A stretch of 64,000 bases of DNA from Pseudo-nitzschia pungens. Its lineage: Eukaryota > Bacillariophyta > Bacillariophyceae > Bacillariales > Bacillariaceae. The stretch lies in NCBI GenBank assembly GCA_037355855.1, contig CM074761.1, positions 2,127,346 through 2,191,345 of the forward strand. Reading direction: 5' to 3'. Below the pieces are notes generated by a model. It ran no database searches. It was not told the origin of the DNA and was given only the letters and a program-made list of their open reading frames with translations. Of this stretch, positions 11,536 through 22,293 are shown in pieces; position 1 is the first letter of the stretch, and each line of letters starts with the position of its first letter. Both the position numbers and the translations under genes were made by a program.

Positions 11536-12777
11536 GCACCAACAAAGAACCCATGGACGCTATCACGAGCAAGGAACGCGAAAGGCAACCTCGGAGTTTT
11601 ACCACCGAAACCGATGTCGTTTTCGGTATCTTGCTGTTGGTTACTGATTTCTTGCTTTTACGGTTCACAAAGCACACGTTACGTCATGTAACATCATGTC
11701 ATGTCATGTCATGTCATGTGATGACGCGACACGACACCACTCTCCACGCATCCCGTCGACTTTTCTTGTGGTCGGCGCCACACACAAACTCTCGCATTGC
11801 ACACCTACATACATGTTTGTATCAGATATATTTCTGGTTGGCAGTTATTCAATTGCCTATTGTACCCATCGGGGTGAGATAAAAAGTAAATTAACAAATA
11901 TATTTGATTTGGATTTCAAAAAATTACATGTTCGAAGTAGAGTGGGTTTGGGTGTTGTCACATGAGGATAGGATACGGTGCGAATCAGAAACTCCATCGG
12001 TGGAATTCGAGCAATTTCCGTTGTGGAATGCGAAACTGATGGACCAGCTGAACACCATCGAACGGCTCTGTGTCAACGACTAGCATTTAATCCTTATTGA
12101 TGGATTGGTCCATGCACATAGAGGCACTTTAACGCACGAAATCGAAAAATCTAGCAATAACAACAAACTTACAAGAAGTATTATTATCATCGTGAGGAAT
12201 GATTTGCGCCATAATCTTCATAATGTACTTCATAATGTAACCTTACGGTAACCTTACGGTAACCTTACGGAGTATTGAGCAAGGTTACTGTTGAGGAGCG
12301 GGTTGAGGGTTCGGGTGCTGACAACGATCTCTTTCCTCTCGGTAGACAGAAATAGTTTCTTTCATTCACTGTGTTCCCTGCAAAGGCAAGGTTCGATGTC
12401 GATTGTCGATTGCGAAGTTTTTGCCGAAAGTCTGAAATCCAGAGAAAGAGAAGGGAAGACAGTCGATCGAACCAACTTCGACTCCGTCTAACATTTTCTT
12501 GTTGAAATATTATTTTTTCGTTGATCATTATTTGTTTGCTTCTTGCTTCTTTTCCAAGGCCTATTCTCTGCCGTCTTTTTGCTTTTGCTTTTGCTTCTGT
12601 TTCTGTTCTGTTCTGCTTCTGCTTCTGCTTCTGCTTCTGCTTCTGCTCTTTGTTCTCGTTACAAGCAAGTCTTTGTTCTCGATGCTTGTGCTACTATTGC
12701 GAGCATTGACAGTCTCGCTCACATACTAGAAACAAACAATTTTCTTCTTCTTGCCGTCCATCCAAGAAGGTCACGCC
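11536..12777. other. Intergenic with short tandem repeats
   Basis: About 1.2 kb. It holds a CATGT pentamer run at about 11694-11720. There are three 11-bp units of the GTAACCTTACG type at about 12237-12272. A pyrimidine-rich GCTTTT/GCTTCT hexamer tract lies at about 12580-12655, upstream of SPO11. No protein family is recognisable. Confidence 0.6.
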
Positions 12778-14867
12778 ATGTACGAAAAACACCCGTATTA
12801 CTGCAATACCCGTCGACTGGACCGTTGTCGTGAGGATGGCGAAGATTATGGAATCGACGAGAGCAATGAGAACGGCACCACTCCTGTTGCATATACAAGA
12901 AGTGCAAATGACAACGACAACGATTCATTGTGGGATGATGACGTCGTTGAATGCCCGATCTCCGCTTCTGGTTATAAACTTGACGCTCGCAACGGATCCT
13001 ATCGATTGCCTTCCTCCTCCTCCTCATCATCATCATCATTCTTCTTCGGACGACGACAGCAGTGAGAAGCAGCCAATGCACTCCCACGCAGACGATTGGG
13101 AACGGCAATGTAACGACGAGGACACCGATCTCGATGCTTCCGAAGAAGAAGCGAGTTTCTCCACGTCTTCTTCTTCTTCTTCTTCCGTCTCCTACTCTTC
13201 TTCTCTGACTAATGATACAACGCATTCGGAAGACGTCTCCTCGATCATTTCGGTTGAATCCGTAGCAGAAATGATCCAAGACCTCGTTTTGCAGGCGGTG
13301 ATCGAGCCGTTGTCCCGGGACCCGCATCCGTCCGTGCCAGAAATTAACGCCAGCGTCGACGTCATCGATTTCAAACGCAAGTTGTCTCTCCATCACCTCA
13401 CCCAGGCTCGATCACTGACTTCTATTCTCAAGGTCGCGGCCTTTTGCTACGAGTTGTTGGCTCCTTGTAGGGTTGAAGAAACACTCGAGGAATCCGAAAA
13501 CAACGGCACTGTCGGCAAGACTGACAAGGGGACACCATTGGGCACCAAAGAAGGAGCCCACCGCCAGCGCAAGATTCGTAGCGTCCCTCAGGCCCGGCGG
13601 AGGACCACCACGACGAGAGAAGTTTACTACTTTTACGTGACTTATTTTCGTGACCAGCGGGAGTGCGACAAGGCCATCTGGGATCTGGTCTGTATATTGG
13701 GATTGCCGTCGAGACAGTCCCTGGGACTAGTCGCTTCGCCCAAGGGATGGTTCTGTGGTTCGATTGATGTCTACAATGTCTACACCGGAGAGCTCAAGTT
13801 CAACGGGAGGGAGCTCGATGCCCATGGCATGGCCATCACCCCCTCCACCTATGACAGCAGCGACTATCAGTACCACACGGGAGACACCGCCGGAAACGAG
13901 AACGAAAGTTGCGGCAGCCATGATACCGGGTTGCTCTTCAGCAACAGCAACATCAACCACATTCGAATCGAAAGCGATGCCAAGTGCATACTAGTCATCG
14001 AAAAGGAGGGCGTCTATACGCGATTGTCGGAGGACAAATTCTTTTTGAGATACTTCCCTTGCATCTTGGTAACCGGCAAGGGATTTCCCGACGTTGCAAC
14101 CCGTCGATGGGTTAAGAAGATGCAAAAGGCACTGAACATACCGGTTTATGGATTGTGGTGGGTATAGGAAGCAACGATTCCATTCATCTAGTGTATCAAC
14201 TCGTACTCATGCTCGTACTCGTCGCATCGTTCTCCGTTTGTTTCTGCGTCATTCATTCCTCACTCCTGGATTGTGTTTCCCCCATCGTTTGTTTGCTTTC
14301 CGTTCTCGAATCAGTGACTGCAATCCCTTTGGCGTTTCGGTTTTGGATTCGTATCGACACGAACAAGGTGTCAGACTCTGCAGGAAGAGCAAAAATGATG
14401 GCAAGCAGCGCGTAACCAAACGCCAGGACTTGTACGACAGCGAAAATTGCAATGGGTCCCTCAACGAGCTGCATTGGATCGGGCTGCGACCTTCTCAGGT
14501 CGAAACCATGAACCTTCCACCCCAAGTGTTTCAAGAATTGACGACAAACGACCAGAAGCGATTGGACTCCTTATTGGCGCCGAGGTCGAAACACTCTGGG
14601 TCCTTTGCCGAACGAGGGGGGAGGGACAAAGCCGATCGGATCCGAGATCTGAAGGCCATGCGCAACTACAAGGTAGAACTCGAGGCACTCCATTGGAAGG
14701 GGGCGGATTATCTCTGCGAATTCGTTCACCAGGCGATTCGGTCCGAACACGAACGGTGCAAGCCACCGACATCCATATCGATACCGATGCGACCCACAGA
14801 ACGAGGCGATGGAACGCTAGGCACCGGCACGAGATACGAACCTCGACCATCGTCGTCTCAAGTCTAA
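12778..14867 (+). CDS. SPO11: SPO11 / topoisomerase VI subunit A-like meiotic endonuclease
   Basis: Proposed exons 12778-12929, 13060-14157 and 14315-14867, giving 600 aa. SPO11 makes meiotic double-strand breaks by tyrosine transesterification. Visible signatures are the winged-helix catalytic block TTTREVYYFYVTYFRDQREC with candidate tyrosines at 13625-13630, LPSRQSLGLVASPKGW, and the Toprim strand CILVIEKEGVYTRL with its acidic residue. Then comes PCILVTGKGFPD, and across the second intron YGL|CDCNPFGVSVLDSY. The second intron (14158-14314) is clear. The first (12930-13059) rests on a GTGGG donor, like the second intron, a pyrimidine tract and frame repair inside a serine-rich N-terminus, so it is tentative. 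The motif usually written D-x-D reads D-C-N here. The long acidic/serine N-terminal extension is not part of the family core. Confidence 0.85.
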
Positions 14868-15266
14868 CTGCGTTCGAGATGGCATGCGCAGCAATGCAAT
14901 TAATTGAGAGAAGGAAAGGATGGCAACGCGAGACAAAAGCGAAAAATAGCAACCAAACCAACGACCGTCGTCCGCTCGTACAAAATAGGTCTCAAGAAAC
15001 TTCGTTGAAGGAACAAACAACGAATCAACCGAATTATCCTTTGCCAACATTTGGTCGTTATCTACTTCACGACAAAGGGATATTTGAGTGATATCATATT
15101 CTGTCGGTGCATTGCATCAATGAAGATCTACGTCGAGTCATGGAGTATTTTGCATTGAATTTTTGCGCCAGTCTCTAGCAGCGAGGAGAATACGTGCAAC
15201 TTGAACGCGAATAGATTCCATCCATGGGCGTCCAATCGTCCCTGTGTCCATTGTAAGAGTGCAATC
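14868..15266. other. Convergent intergenic spacer
   Basis: Roughly 400 bases between the SPO11 stop and the stop of the opposing aldo-keto reductase gene. I see nothing in it beyond probable 3' UTRs. Confidence 0.6.
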
Positions 15267-16424
15267 TCAATCAAAAACCGCCATTGCCCAATGACCCCAC
15301 CACTCCTCGGGTCGGAAGAACCGATGGCCGCGCTCCAAGCCATCGATTTCTGCCATCTCGTCGTCAGACAAGACAATGCTCTCGGATGACGCCGCCCAGT
15401 TCTCTTGTTGGTGCAGTGGAGACGCGCTCTTGGCCACAACAGACGTTCCGCGTCGCAGAGCCCACGCGAGACAAACCTGCGCTACCGTGATTCCGTGTTT
15501 GGTGGCTATGGCTCGCAGGGTCGGATCCTCCAGCAGGGTCGGCTCGTCCTCGCCCTTGATTCCGGAGGTGCCCAGCGGGCTATAGGCTTGAACGTGAACG
15601 TTTCGTTTCTTGCAATAGGCAAGAAGATTGGATTGCTGCAGGTACGGGTGCATTTCTACCTGGTTGACCGCCGGAGGGATCTTGTGGCCTCCCGCCATGA
15701 GCTCGTGCAGCAACGAAACCGGAAAATTCGACACGCCGATGTACCGGACCAATCCTTCCTCGACCAGTTCTTCCATTGCCTTCCAGGTTTCGTGAACCGA
15801 AACACCGGGATCGATCCATTCGCCACCGTTGGAGTCATCGATATATTGCGCCGGACCGTCGTACCCCCGAACAGACGGGTCTATTTCGACGAATCGAAAG
15901 GCTTGGGGCCAATGAATCAGGTAGAGATCGAGGTAATCGAGACGCAAATCGTTCAGTGTCTTGAGAAGACCGATCTTGACGTGTTCTTTTCGATGAAACG
16001 GGGATGCCAATTTCGAAACCACAAATAGATCTTCTCGCTGGATAGCGGCATTGTTGCTTTGCTCGGTATCGTCGGCATTCTTTCTTCCTTTTACCAAGAT
16101 TTCCGAGAGAGCATCTCCGATCTTGTCCTCGTTGAAATAAACAGGAGCACAATCGATCCTTCGGTATCCCAAACGAAGCGCAGAAGCAACGGCGGTCGGT
16201 ACCTGCTCGGGCGCAATTTCCAGTGTGCCCAAACCAATCGGAAACTCAGATGGATGCGAGTGCGAGTGTGACGAAGCTTTGTCCATGGCGTTTATGCTGC
16301 ACGTGGTGCGGTTGCTCGTGTTCCTGGCACACCTTGCACCCGTTGCCATAAACAGAGTAGACCCGGTCAGAAAAGCGGCAGCACCGGAGCTCGTGCCCGA
16401 AAACGAAGTCGATAGCAACGACAC
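15267..16424 (-). CDS. Aldo-keto reductase
   Basis: Single exon, 385 aa. This is an NAD(P)H-dependent carbonyl reductase of the AKR superfamily with a TIM-barrel fold. The catalytic tetrad is visible as Asp91 (RRIDCAPVY), Tyr96, Lys138 (VVSKL) and His171 (LIHWP). GLVRYIGVSNF, VNQVEMHPYLQQ and VQAYSPLG follow in family order, and the C-terminal KSASPLHQQEN matches the cofactor-phosphate binding segment. The barrel begins near residue 60. The first ~55 residues are Ser/Thr/Ala-rich with Arg and could be a targeting peptide; alternatively translation begins at Met47 (MDKASSHS). The substrate cannot be told from sequence. Confidence 0.93.
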   Translation of the reverse strand: MSLLSTSFSGTSSGAAAFLTGSTLFMATGARCARNTSNRTTCSINAMDKASSHSHSHPSEFPIGLGTLEIAPEQVPTAVASALRLGYRRIDCAPVYFNEDKIGDALSEILVKGRKNADDTEQSNNAAIQREDLFVVSKLASPFHRKEHVKIGLLKTLNDLRLDYLDLYLIHWPQAFRFVEIDPSVRGYDGPAQYIDDSNGGEWIDPGVSVHETWKAMEELVEEGLVRYIGVSNFPVSLLHELMAGGHKIPPAVNQVEMHPYLQQSNLLAYCKKRNVHVQAYSPLGTSGIKGEDEPTLLEDPTLRAIATKHGITVAQVCLAWALRRGTSVVAKSASPLHQQENWAASSESIVLSDDEMAEIDGLERGHRFFRPEEWWGHWAMAVFD

Positions 16425-17149
16425 CGTCCGAAGAAATCGAATCTGAGAAATCGATAACAGTACAAAGTCGGTGAAGCGGAACGAAACAGAGAATTCAAAG
16501 TGTTAGCCGTTTTTCGGCAAATATAGCACGGCGGTCCATCGATACGTTGTGGATGGTGACTACAAAAGCGGATAAGAATAAAGATGGCAAAGTTGAAGGC
16601 AATATGAGAGAGCGCCATCTACGGTGCCGTGCAATCCAACCGAACATCTGCTGCGTCGAAAACAACTCTTACCGTCAAACGAAGTATTCTGTTTCAAACG
16701 AAAGCGGATATCAGCTGTGAAACCTTCCCAAACACGACAGTCCTTCGCATGCATACCATAAAGAAAGCGAACAGAAAAATAGTTCCGACAAAACGGAATC
16801 GCCAAATGGATATCCGCCTCTTTGCCATACAAATGAGGCGTGAGGAGACGGCGTTTCAACTGCTTTCTCTCAATCAAATTGAAAGGCAACCGGGTACTCG
16901 AATGTGGGGTTGGGTGGAAGTATCAGCACAGTATCAACGCTTGTACCAGTTGCATCGCTGAGGGGAGGGGGATCGATCGTGAGATGTGATTCTCGCAAGC
17001 AGAAGTAAGATTACGGTACGTAACCCTGCGTATGCAGTAACCTTACACGAAAATCAGGGATTCGGGATTGATTGAGATCCATTCTTTCATTGGAGGATCT
17101 TCGCACAGGTATGCATTTTGAGCATAGTATGTATCATAGGAACGAATCA
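16425..17149. other. Intergenic, nothing recognised
   Basis: Upstream region of the aldo-keto reductase, leading into the repeat region. A GTAACCTTAC motif occurs near 17031. No gene family is seen. Confidence 0.55.
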
Positions 17150-17194
17150 AAAGAACCTGGATATAAGAATGTCAAAAAATCCGGATGTAGAACT

Positions 17195-17331
17195 GGCGCC
17201 TGGAACGCAGATACGACAAATGAAGTCGAAGGGAACGCAGATAGGGTACTTTTGGTTGGAATTCTTTGGTCGGTACGCTAATAGGGTAATAAACCAAAAT
17301 GGGGATAAATTCGGTACGCAGATCTGGTATT
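17195..17331 (+). repeat. Left terminal inverted repeat
   Basis: 137 bp matching the reverse complement of 19341-19477 with only a few mismatches. It begins GGCGCCTGGAACGCAG, against GGCGCTCGGAACGCAG at the other end. Preceded by the target duplication ATGTAGAACT. Confidence 0.88.
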
Positions 17332-17430
17332 GAAAACAGTCACTATATGAACATATACAGTAATGCAGTATTTTAATCATCCTCAACAGTATTTAACAGA
17401 ACCAGGGCAATATTGCGTGCACCGGGAGAT

Positions 17431-17560
17431 GCACGGTAACATGCACGGTAACATGCACGGTAACATGCACGGTAACATGCACGGTAACATGCACAGTAAC
17501 ATGCACGGTAACATGCATGGGAACATGCATCCGAACATGCACGGGAACATGCACGGGAAA
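17431..17560. repeat. 12-bp tandem array (ACATGCACGGTA) in the left subterminal region
   Basis: About ten to eleven 12-bp units with a few substitutions. The inverted counterpart lies in the right subterminal region at about 19165-19255, and small islands occur at about 17694-17720, 18150-18180 and 18855-18905. Because 12 is a multiple of three, the array gives a long open frame (repeating MHGN), which is not a gene. Confidence 0.85.
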
Positions 17561-18229
17561 AAAAAATACCTTAAGTACAAAAAATACCTTAAGTAACGAT
17601 TTCAGACTATCAACGATAAATATCAATCACCGTATTAATAGTTAAAAATTTAACACGTAAATTCAAAAATCTTCTGTACTGGGCGGCCGACCCATGCACG
17701 ATAACATGCACGGTAACATGCAAAATGGGTACAGATGGGTACAAATGGGTTCAAACGGGTTCAAACGGGTTCAAACGGGTTCAAACGGGTACTACAACCG
17801 GTTTCAAACCGATACTGCAACCGGGTACCCGGTGGACTGCCCAGTTGCAGGTTGACCGACCGACTGACCGGCCGGGTTGTACCGGGTTGACCGACTGACC
17901 GACCGACCGACCGGCCAGGTTTTACCGGGTTGACGGGGTCAACTGGGTAATCGTTTGTAGAAGATTTTTGAATCTGCGTGTTAAATTGTAAGTACCTTTT
18001 TGAATATACGTGTTAAATTTTTAACTATTAACTCGGGTGGACCGTGTTCAATTGAATCTCCATCTTAAATGTTCTAATGTGCTGTATTGAAAATTTAATA
18101 CGTTGATTGATATTTCCCGGTGACTTGGTACTTAAGGTATTTTTTGTTACCATTCATGTTACTGTGCATGTTACCATGCATATGGTTGCAAACCCGGTTG
18201 TAGTACCGGTTGCTACCCCTTTGAAACCC

Positions 18230-18425
18230 GGTTGCAATACCGGTTTTTTTGCAGTACTGGTTTCTACTGCAAAAACTCTACCCGTTTGTACCCGTTTGAA
18301 CCGGTTTTTTTTGCAGTACTGGTTTCTACTGCAAAAAATCTACCCGTTTGTACCCGTTTGAACCGGGTTTTTTTGCAGTACTGGTTTCTACTGCAAAAAA
18401 TCTACCCATTTGTACCGGCTTAATA
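18230..18425. repeat. Three ~60-bp units containing a short hairpin
   Basis: Three consecutive near-identical units sit inside the Mutator-like element. Each carries GCAGTACTGGTTTCTACTGC, whose ends (GCAGTA and TACTGC) are complementary, so each could form a small stem-loop. Confidence 0.75.
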
Positions 18426-18594
18426 CCCGGTCGGGCCGCCACCGTATTAAATTTTCAATACACATTAGAACATTTAACATGGAGATTCAATTTAACACGA
18501 ATGACCGGGTTAATAGTTCAAAATTTAACACGTAGATTCAAAAATCTTCTGTACCGGGCCGACCGGTCAACCCGGTACAAACCGGTCAACCTGG

Positions 18595-18700
18595 TAGTAC
18601 AACCCGGTACAAATGGGTACTAACCGGTACAAACAGGTACAAACGGGTACAAACCGGTACAAACCGGTACAAACCGGTACAAACCGGTACAAATGGGTAC
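18595..18700. repeat. 10-bp tandem array (CCGGTACAAA)
   Basis: About nine 10-bp units in the interior of the Mutator-like element. A related GTTCAAACGG array occurs at about 17735-17795 and inverted versions occur near 19097-19160. All belong to the element's satellite-like core. Confidence 0.75.
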
Positions 18701-19340
18701 TGCCACCGGGTTGTAGCGACTATGACCGGGTCAACCGGTCTGTACTACCCGTTTGTACCTCGTCCGCCCGGTACAGAAGATTTTTGAATCTACGTGTTAA
18801 ATTTTTAACTCTTCCCCGTGTAAAATTGAAGCTCGAATGGTTACTTAAGGTACACGGTAAGATGCACGATAACATGCACGATAACATGCACATTAACATG
18901 CACGGTACTAACAAAAAATACCTTAAGTAACAATTTCCCACCGTCAATACGATAATTAAAATGTTTTCTACGTATTAATTTGAATCTCCGTCTTAAATAT
19001 TCTAATTAGTATTGAAAGTTTACCCGGTCAATAGTTAAGTACCGGGTCGACCGGATTAATCGTTAAAAATTTAACACGTAGATTCAAAAATCTTACCGTT
19101 TGAACCCGTTTGAAACCGGTTGCTGTACCCGTTTGAACCCGTTTGAACCCGTTTGTACCCATTTTGCATGTTACCGTGCATGTTACCTTGCATGTTACCG
19201 TGCATGTTATCGTGCATGTTACTGTGCATGTTATCGTGCATGTTACCATGCACCGTGCGTGTTTTTCTCCCGATGCACGCAATATTGCCCTAGTACTGTT
19301 AAAAACTGTCAAGCATATAGTGCAAAATATCATCTGTTTC

Positions 19341-19477
19341 ATTACCAGATCTGCGTACCAAATTTATCCCCATTTTGGTTTATTACCCTATTAGCGTACC
19401 GACCAAAGAATTCCAACCAAAAGTACCCTATCTGCGTTCCCTTCGACTTCATTTGTCGTATCTGCGTTCCGAGCGCC
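19341..19477 (-). repeat. Right terminal inverted repeat
   Basis: Inverted copy of 17195-17331 of exactly the same length. Followed immediately by the second copy of the 10-bp target duplication at 19478-19487. Confidence 0.88.
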
Positions 19478-19850
19478 ATGTAGAACTACGGTATGTGTTA
19501 AAAAAACCCCGATGTATGAGTGTCAAAAAAATCCGGACGTAGAACTATAAGTGTTTAAAAAACCCGGATGTATGAGTATAAGTGTTAAAAAACCCGGATG
19601 TATGAGTATAAGTGTTAAAAAAACCCGGATGTATGAGTATAAGTGGTTAAAAAACCCGGATGTATGAGTATAAGTGGTAAAAAATCCGGATGTATAACTA
19701 TAAGTGGTAAAAAAACCCGGATGTATAACTATAAGTGGTAAAAAAACCCGGATGTATAAGTATAAGTGTTAAAAAAACCCGGATGTATAAGTGTCAAAAA
19801 AATCCGGATGTATGTACAAGTGGCAAAAAAACCCGGATGTATAAGTAATC

Positions 19851-20407
19851 GTAAGAATCCTTACCCGTCGTCCGTCGTACCGTACGGTAAGGCTACCGGC
19901 AATCACGGCAGCCTCTTGCCTTACAGAACGATACGTATGATACCATGTACAGATAAGATTACCTTGTTCGTGGTCCGAGTCCGAGGGCGGAGTGACTGAC
20001 TCGCACTCCACCTGTGCAAGTGAGTTGGGGGCGTTACGTACCAGTAACATTACCTGATACCTTAGTGTAAGGGGCAAAGGACGGACAGGACCAATGCCGA
20101 AGGTGAATCGATTTTGGCGCGCCAAATTAAAGAGTAATGGCGCGCCACAACAACTCTAGTCTCCAGCTCAAACGCAATATCTGTACCGGTAATCTTACTA
20201 GTACTGTAAGGCTACTCGTCGATAAGATTTTTACCAAGCACCGTTGTCATGGCATCGTTTGAACCTGCCCCTAACCTTACCCTTCCGGGCATTATTTCTG
20301 ACTAGGATCAACAAGACAATCACCCTTCCCAAACAGATCACCCGTCCGAACAACTAAACAACTCGCAGCAACCGACCCTTGAGTGTTTGAGTAGCCCTGG
20401 AAAAACA
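19851..20407. other. Upstream region of the RBBP4/MSI1-like gene
   Basis: Contains several GTAAG/CTTAC motifs (for example near 19890 and 20195-20215) and the two GGCGCGCC palindromes described separately. No gene is recognised. Confidence 0.55.
20113..20147. promoter_or_regulatory. Paired E2F-like palindromic sites
   Basis: TTTGGCGCGCCAAA at 20113-20126 is a perfect 14-bp palindrome matching the E2F/DP consensus core (TTTSGCGC on both strands). A second TGGCGCGCCA lies at 20138-20147. They sit about 260-295 bp upstream of the ATG of a histone-binding WD40 gene, a class of S-phase gene under E2F control in plants and animals. Binding is inferred from sequence only. Confidence 0.5.
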
Positions 20408-22055
20408 ATGACAGGATCTTCGGATGCTAACACAAACACGAACCCCGCGGCTGCGGCCGGGGCAACCACCACGAAGGAAATCGCCGACGTCCTAGAAGAG
20501 CGATTGATTGATTCCGAATACAAGATTTGGAAAAAGAATACTCCCTATTTGTAAGTGAAAGTATATGCACGCTGATGTGCACACCCGCATCCGTTTTGTA
20601 CTGTATTGCGTTGTGTTGTGTTGTGTTGCATTGTATCGTTCCGTGATTTCGATCGGCACTCTCCTAACTGTCTCGAACCTTGTCTGCAACATAAAATTTC
20701 TCCCGGAATCAACGAATGGCATCGAAAGATACGACACGGTCATGACCCATTCTCTGGAATGGCCATCCCTGACCTGCCAGTGGTTGCCAACCAGCAAAAA
20801 GCTCAACAAGGGCAACGACAACAAAGGCGGAGGGGACGCACGCGAGCTCTCTCTGTTGCTGGGAACACACACGGATGGAGGGGAGCAAAACTACCTGATG
20901 GTTGCGAGCACCGTAGTGGCCACATACGATCCCGTGGTGGCCGAACCCGGAGACGGGGAAGGGGACGCCGTTCCTCCGCAGGTAGCGTACGACGAGGAAA
21001 AGGGAGAAGTAGGTGGCTTTGGAAACACCGCCGGCGTCAACAACGGCAGTGGCGGAGGCGGCAGCAATGCGGGATTCACGATCGGAAAGGTCGATTACAA
21101 AATGAAGGTCCGATTCCCGGGAGAGGTGAATCGAGCAAGGGCGATGCCCCAAAACCATTTCATTGTCGCCGCGCGTGGACCCGACCCGAACATATACATC
21201 ATCGATCGATCGAAACACCCGCAACGGCCGGCAGAGGGCGGAACCTTTTCACCGCAGATCACCTGCGCGGGACACACCGCCGAGGGATACGCACTGGCTT
21301 GGTCGAAATTGAAAGAGGGACAATTGGTCAGCGGAGGGGACGACAACGTGGTGTGTTTGTGGGACGTGAACCAAGCCATTTCCAGCAACAGCAGCAGCAT
21401 CAGCCCAACGACCGTCTTCAAGGGTCACACGGCGACCGTGGAAGACGTCGACTGGCACGCCAAGGATCCCAACCTTTTTGCGTCGGTGTCGGACGACCGC
21501 TCCATTCGACTCTGGGACGTCCGGGAGAAAAACCACCAGCACGTTGTCGAAAACGCGCACGGCGCCGATGTCAACGGTGTCGCGTTCAATCCCAAACTCG
21601 AGTACACCCTTGCCACGGCGTCTTCGGACCACACGGTTGCGATCTGGGACATGCGCAATCTCAAAAAGAAGGTCCACACCTGCGAGGGAGGCCACACGGA
21701 CGAGGTGTACGTCGTGGAATGGGCGCCGTTCGACGAGAGCGTATTGGGATCGGCGGGTGCGGATCGAAGGGTCGCCATTTGGGATTTGAGTCGCACCGGG
21801 AGGGAACAATCGCCAGAAGACGCCGAGGACGGTCCGCCGGAGTTGCTCTTTGTTCACGGAGGACACACCGCAAAGGTGTCCGATTTCAGTTGGAACGCTC
21901 AACACCCATGGGTGGTTGCATCCGTCTCCGAAGACAATGTCCTGCAAGTTTGGCAAATGGCGGAAGAATTATACGTGGACGACGACGAAGACGAGGAAGA
22001 AACAGAGGAAGAGCGAAAAAACGATCGGACGTTGGGGGACGACGATTTGGAGTAA
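20408..22055 (+). CDS. MSI1: RBBP4/MSI1-type histone-binding WD40 protein
   Basis: Exons 20408-20550 and 20729-22055, 489 aa. The join TPYL|YDTVMTHSLEWPSLTCQW is the family signature (EYKIWKKNTP then Y-D-x-V-M-T-H). RBBP4/MSI1 proteins bind the first helix of histone H4 and are subunits of CAF-1, PRC2, NuRD/Sin3 and related complexes in the nucleus. WD40 repeats are visible: GHTAEGYALAWSKL ending VCLWDV, GHTATVEDVDWHAKD ending IRLWDV, HGADVNGVAFNPK ending VAIWDM, GHTDEVYVVEWAPFD ending VAIWDL, and GHTAKVSDFSWNAQ ending LQVWQM. The C-terminus is acidic (DDDEDEEE). An insert of about 60 Gly/Asn/Asp-rich residues makes it longer than the usual ~420. Intron 1 (178 nt) has a canonical GTAAGT donor. 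Confidence 0.95.
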
Positions 22056-22293
22056 AGGCAGACATCATTCCGCAAATAGAAAACAACATATATTTTTTTT
22101 TTTTTCATTTTCAACGGTAACTCTGGATGCATTCGAAAATGGCAACAGGATTGTTCGAATATGGTATTATTTATGTGAGACACGCCAAGCGCTCTTGTTG
22201 TGCATGTCATCCAATCTACCCTGAGCCTGTGCTTCAAACCGCGAGAGCGGATTTTGTTTGGTACAAACTATTCTACGACAATTATGCACTGTA

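Larger units (their letters stand above)
17195..19477. mobile_element. Non-autonomous Mutator-like DNA transposon, 2283 bp, long TIRs
   Basis: The ends are inverted repeats of 137 bp each (17195-17331 and 19341-19477), nearly identical after reverse-complementing, starting GGCGC at both termini. Weaker inverted similarity continues about 100 bp further inward, including a shared AGGGCAATATTGCGTGCA block. The 10-bp direct repeat ATGTAGAACT flanks the element exactly at 17185-17194 and 19478-19487. TIRs over 100 bp with 9-11-bp target duplications are typical of Mutator-like elements. There is no transposase: the interior is satellite-like DNA with no credible coding frame, so it would be moved by an enzyme encoded elsewhere. 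Confidence 0.8.
17150..19850. repeat. Minisatellite of about 28-30 bp units, split by a transposable element
   Basis: Units of the form AAGTG(T/G)TAAAAAACCCGGATGTATGAGTAT run in tandem at 19488-19850, about a dozen copies with small variations. One or two related units (GTCAAAAAATCCGGATGTAGAACT) lie at about 17150-17194 in the same orientation. The two parts are separated by the 2283-bp element at 17195-19477. This is best read as one array interrupted by an insertion. Confidence 0.8.

Noticed and set aside
17363..17626. Open frames of MHGN or CMLPCML type repeats on both strands
   Set aside because: They arise from the 12-bp satellite of the Mutator-like element; the period is a multiple of three so every frame without a stop in the unit stays open.
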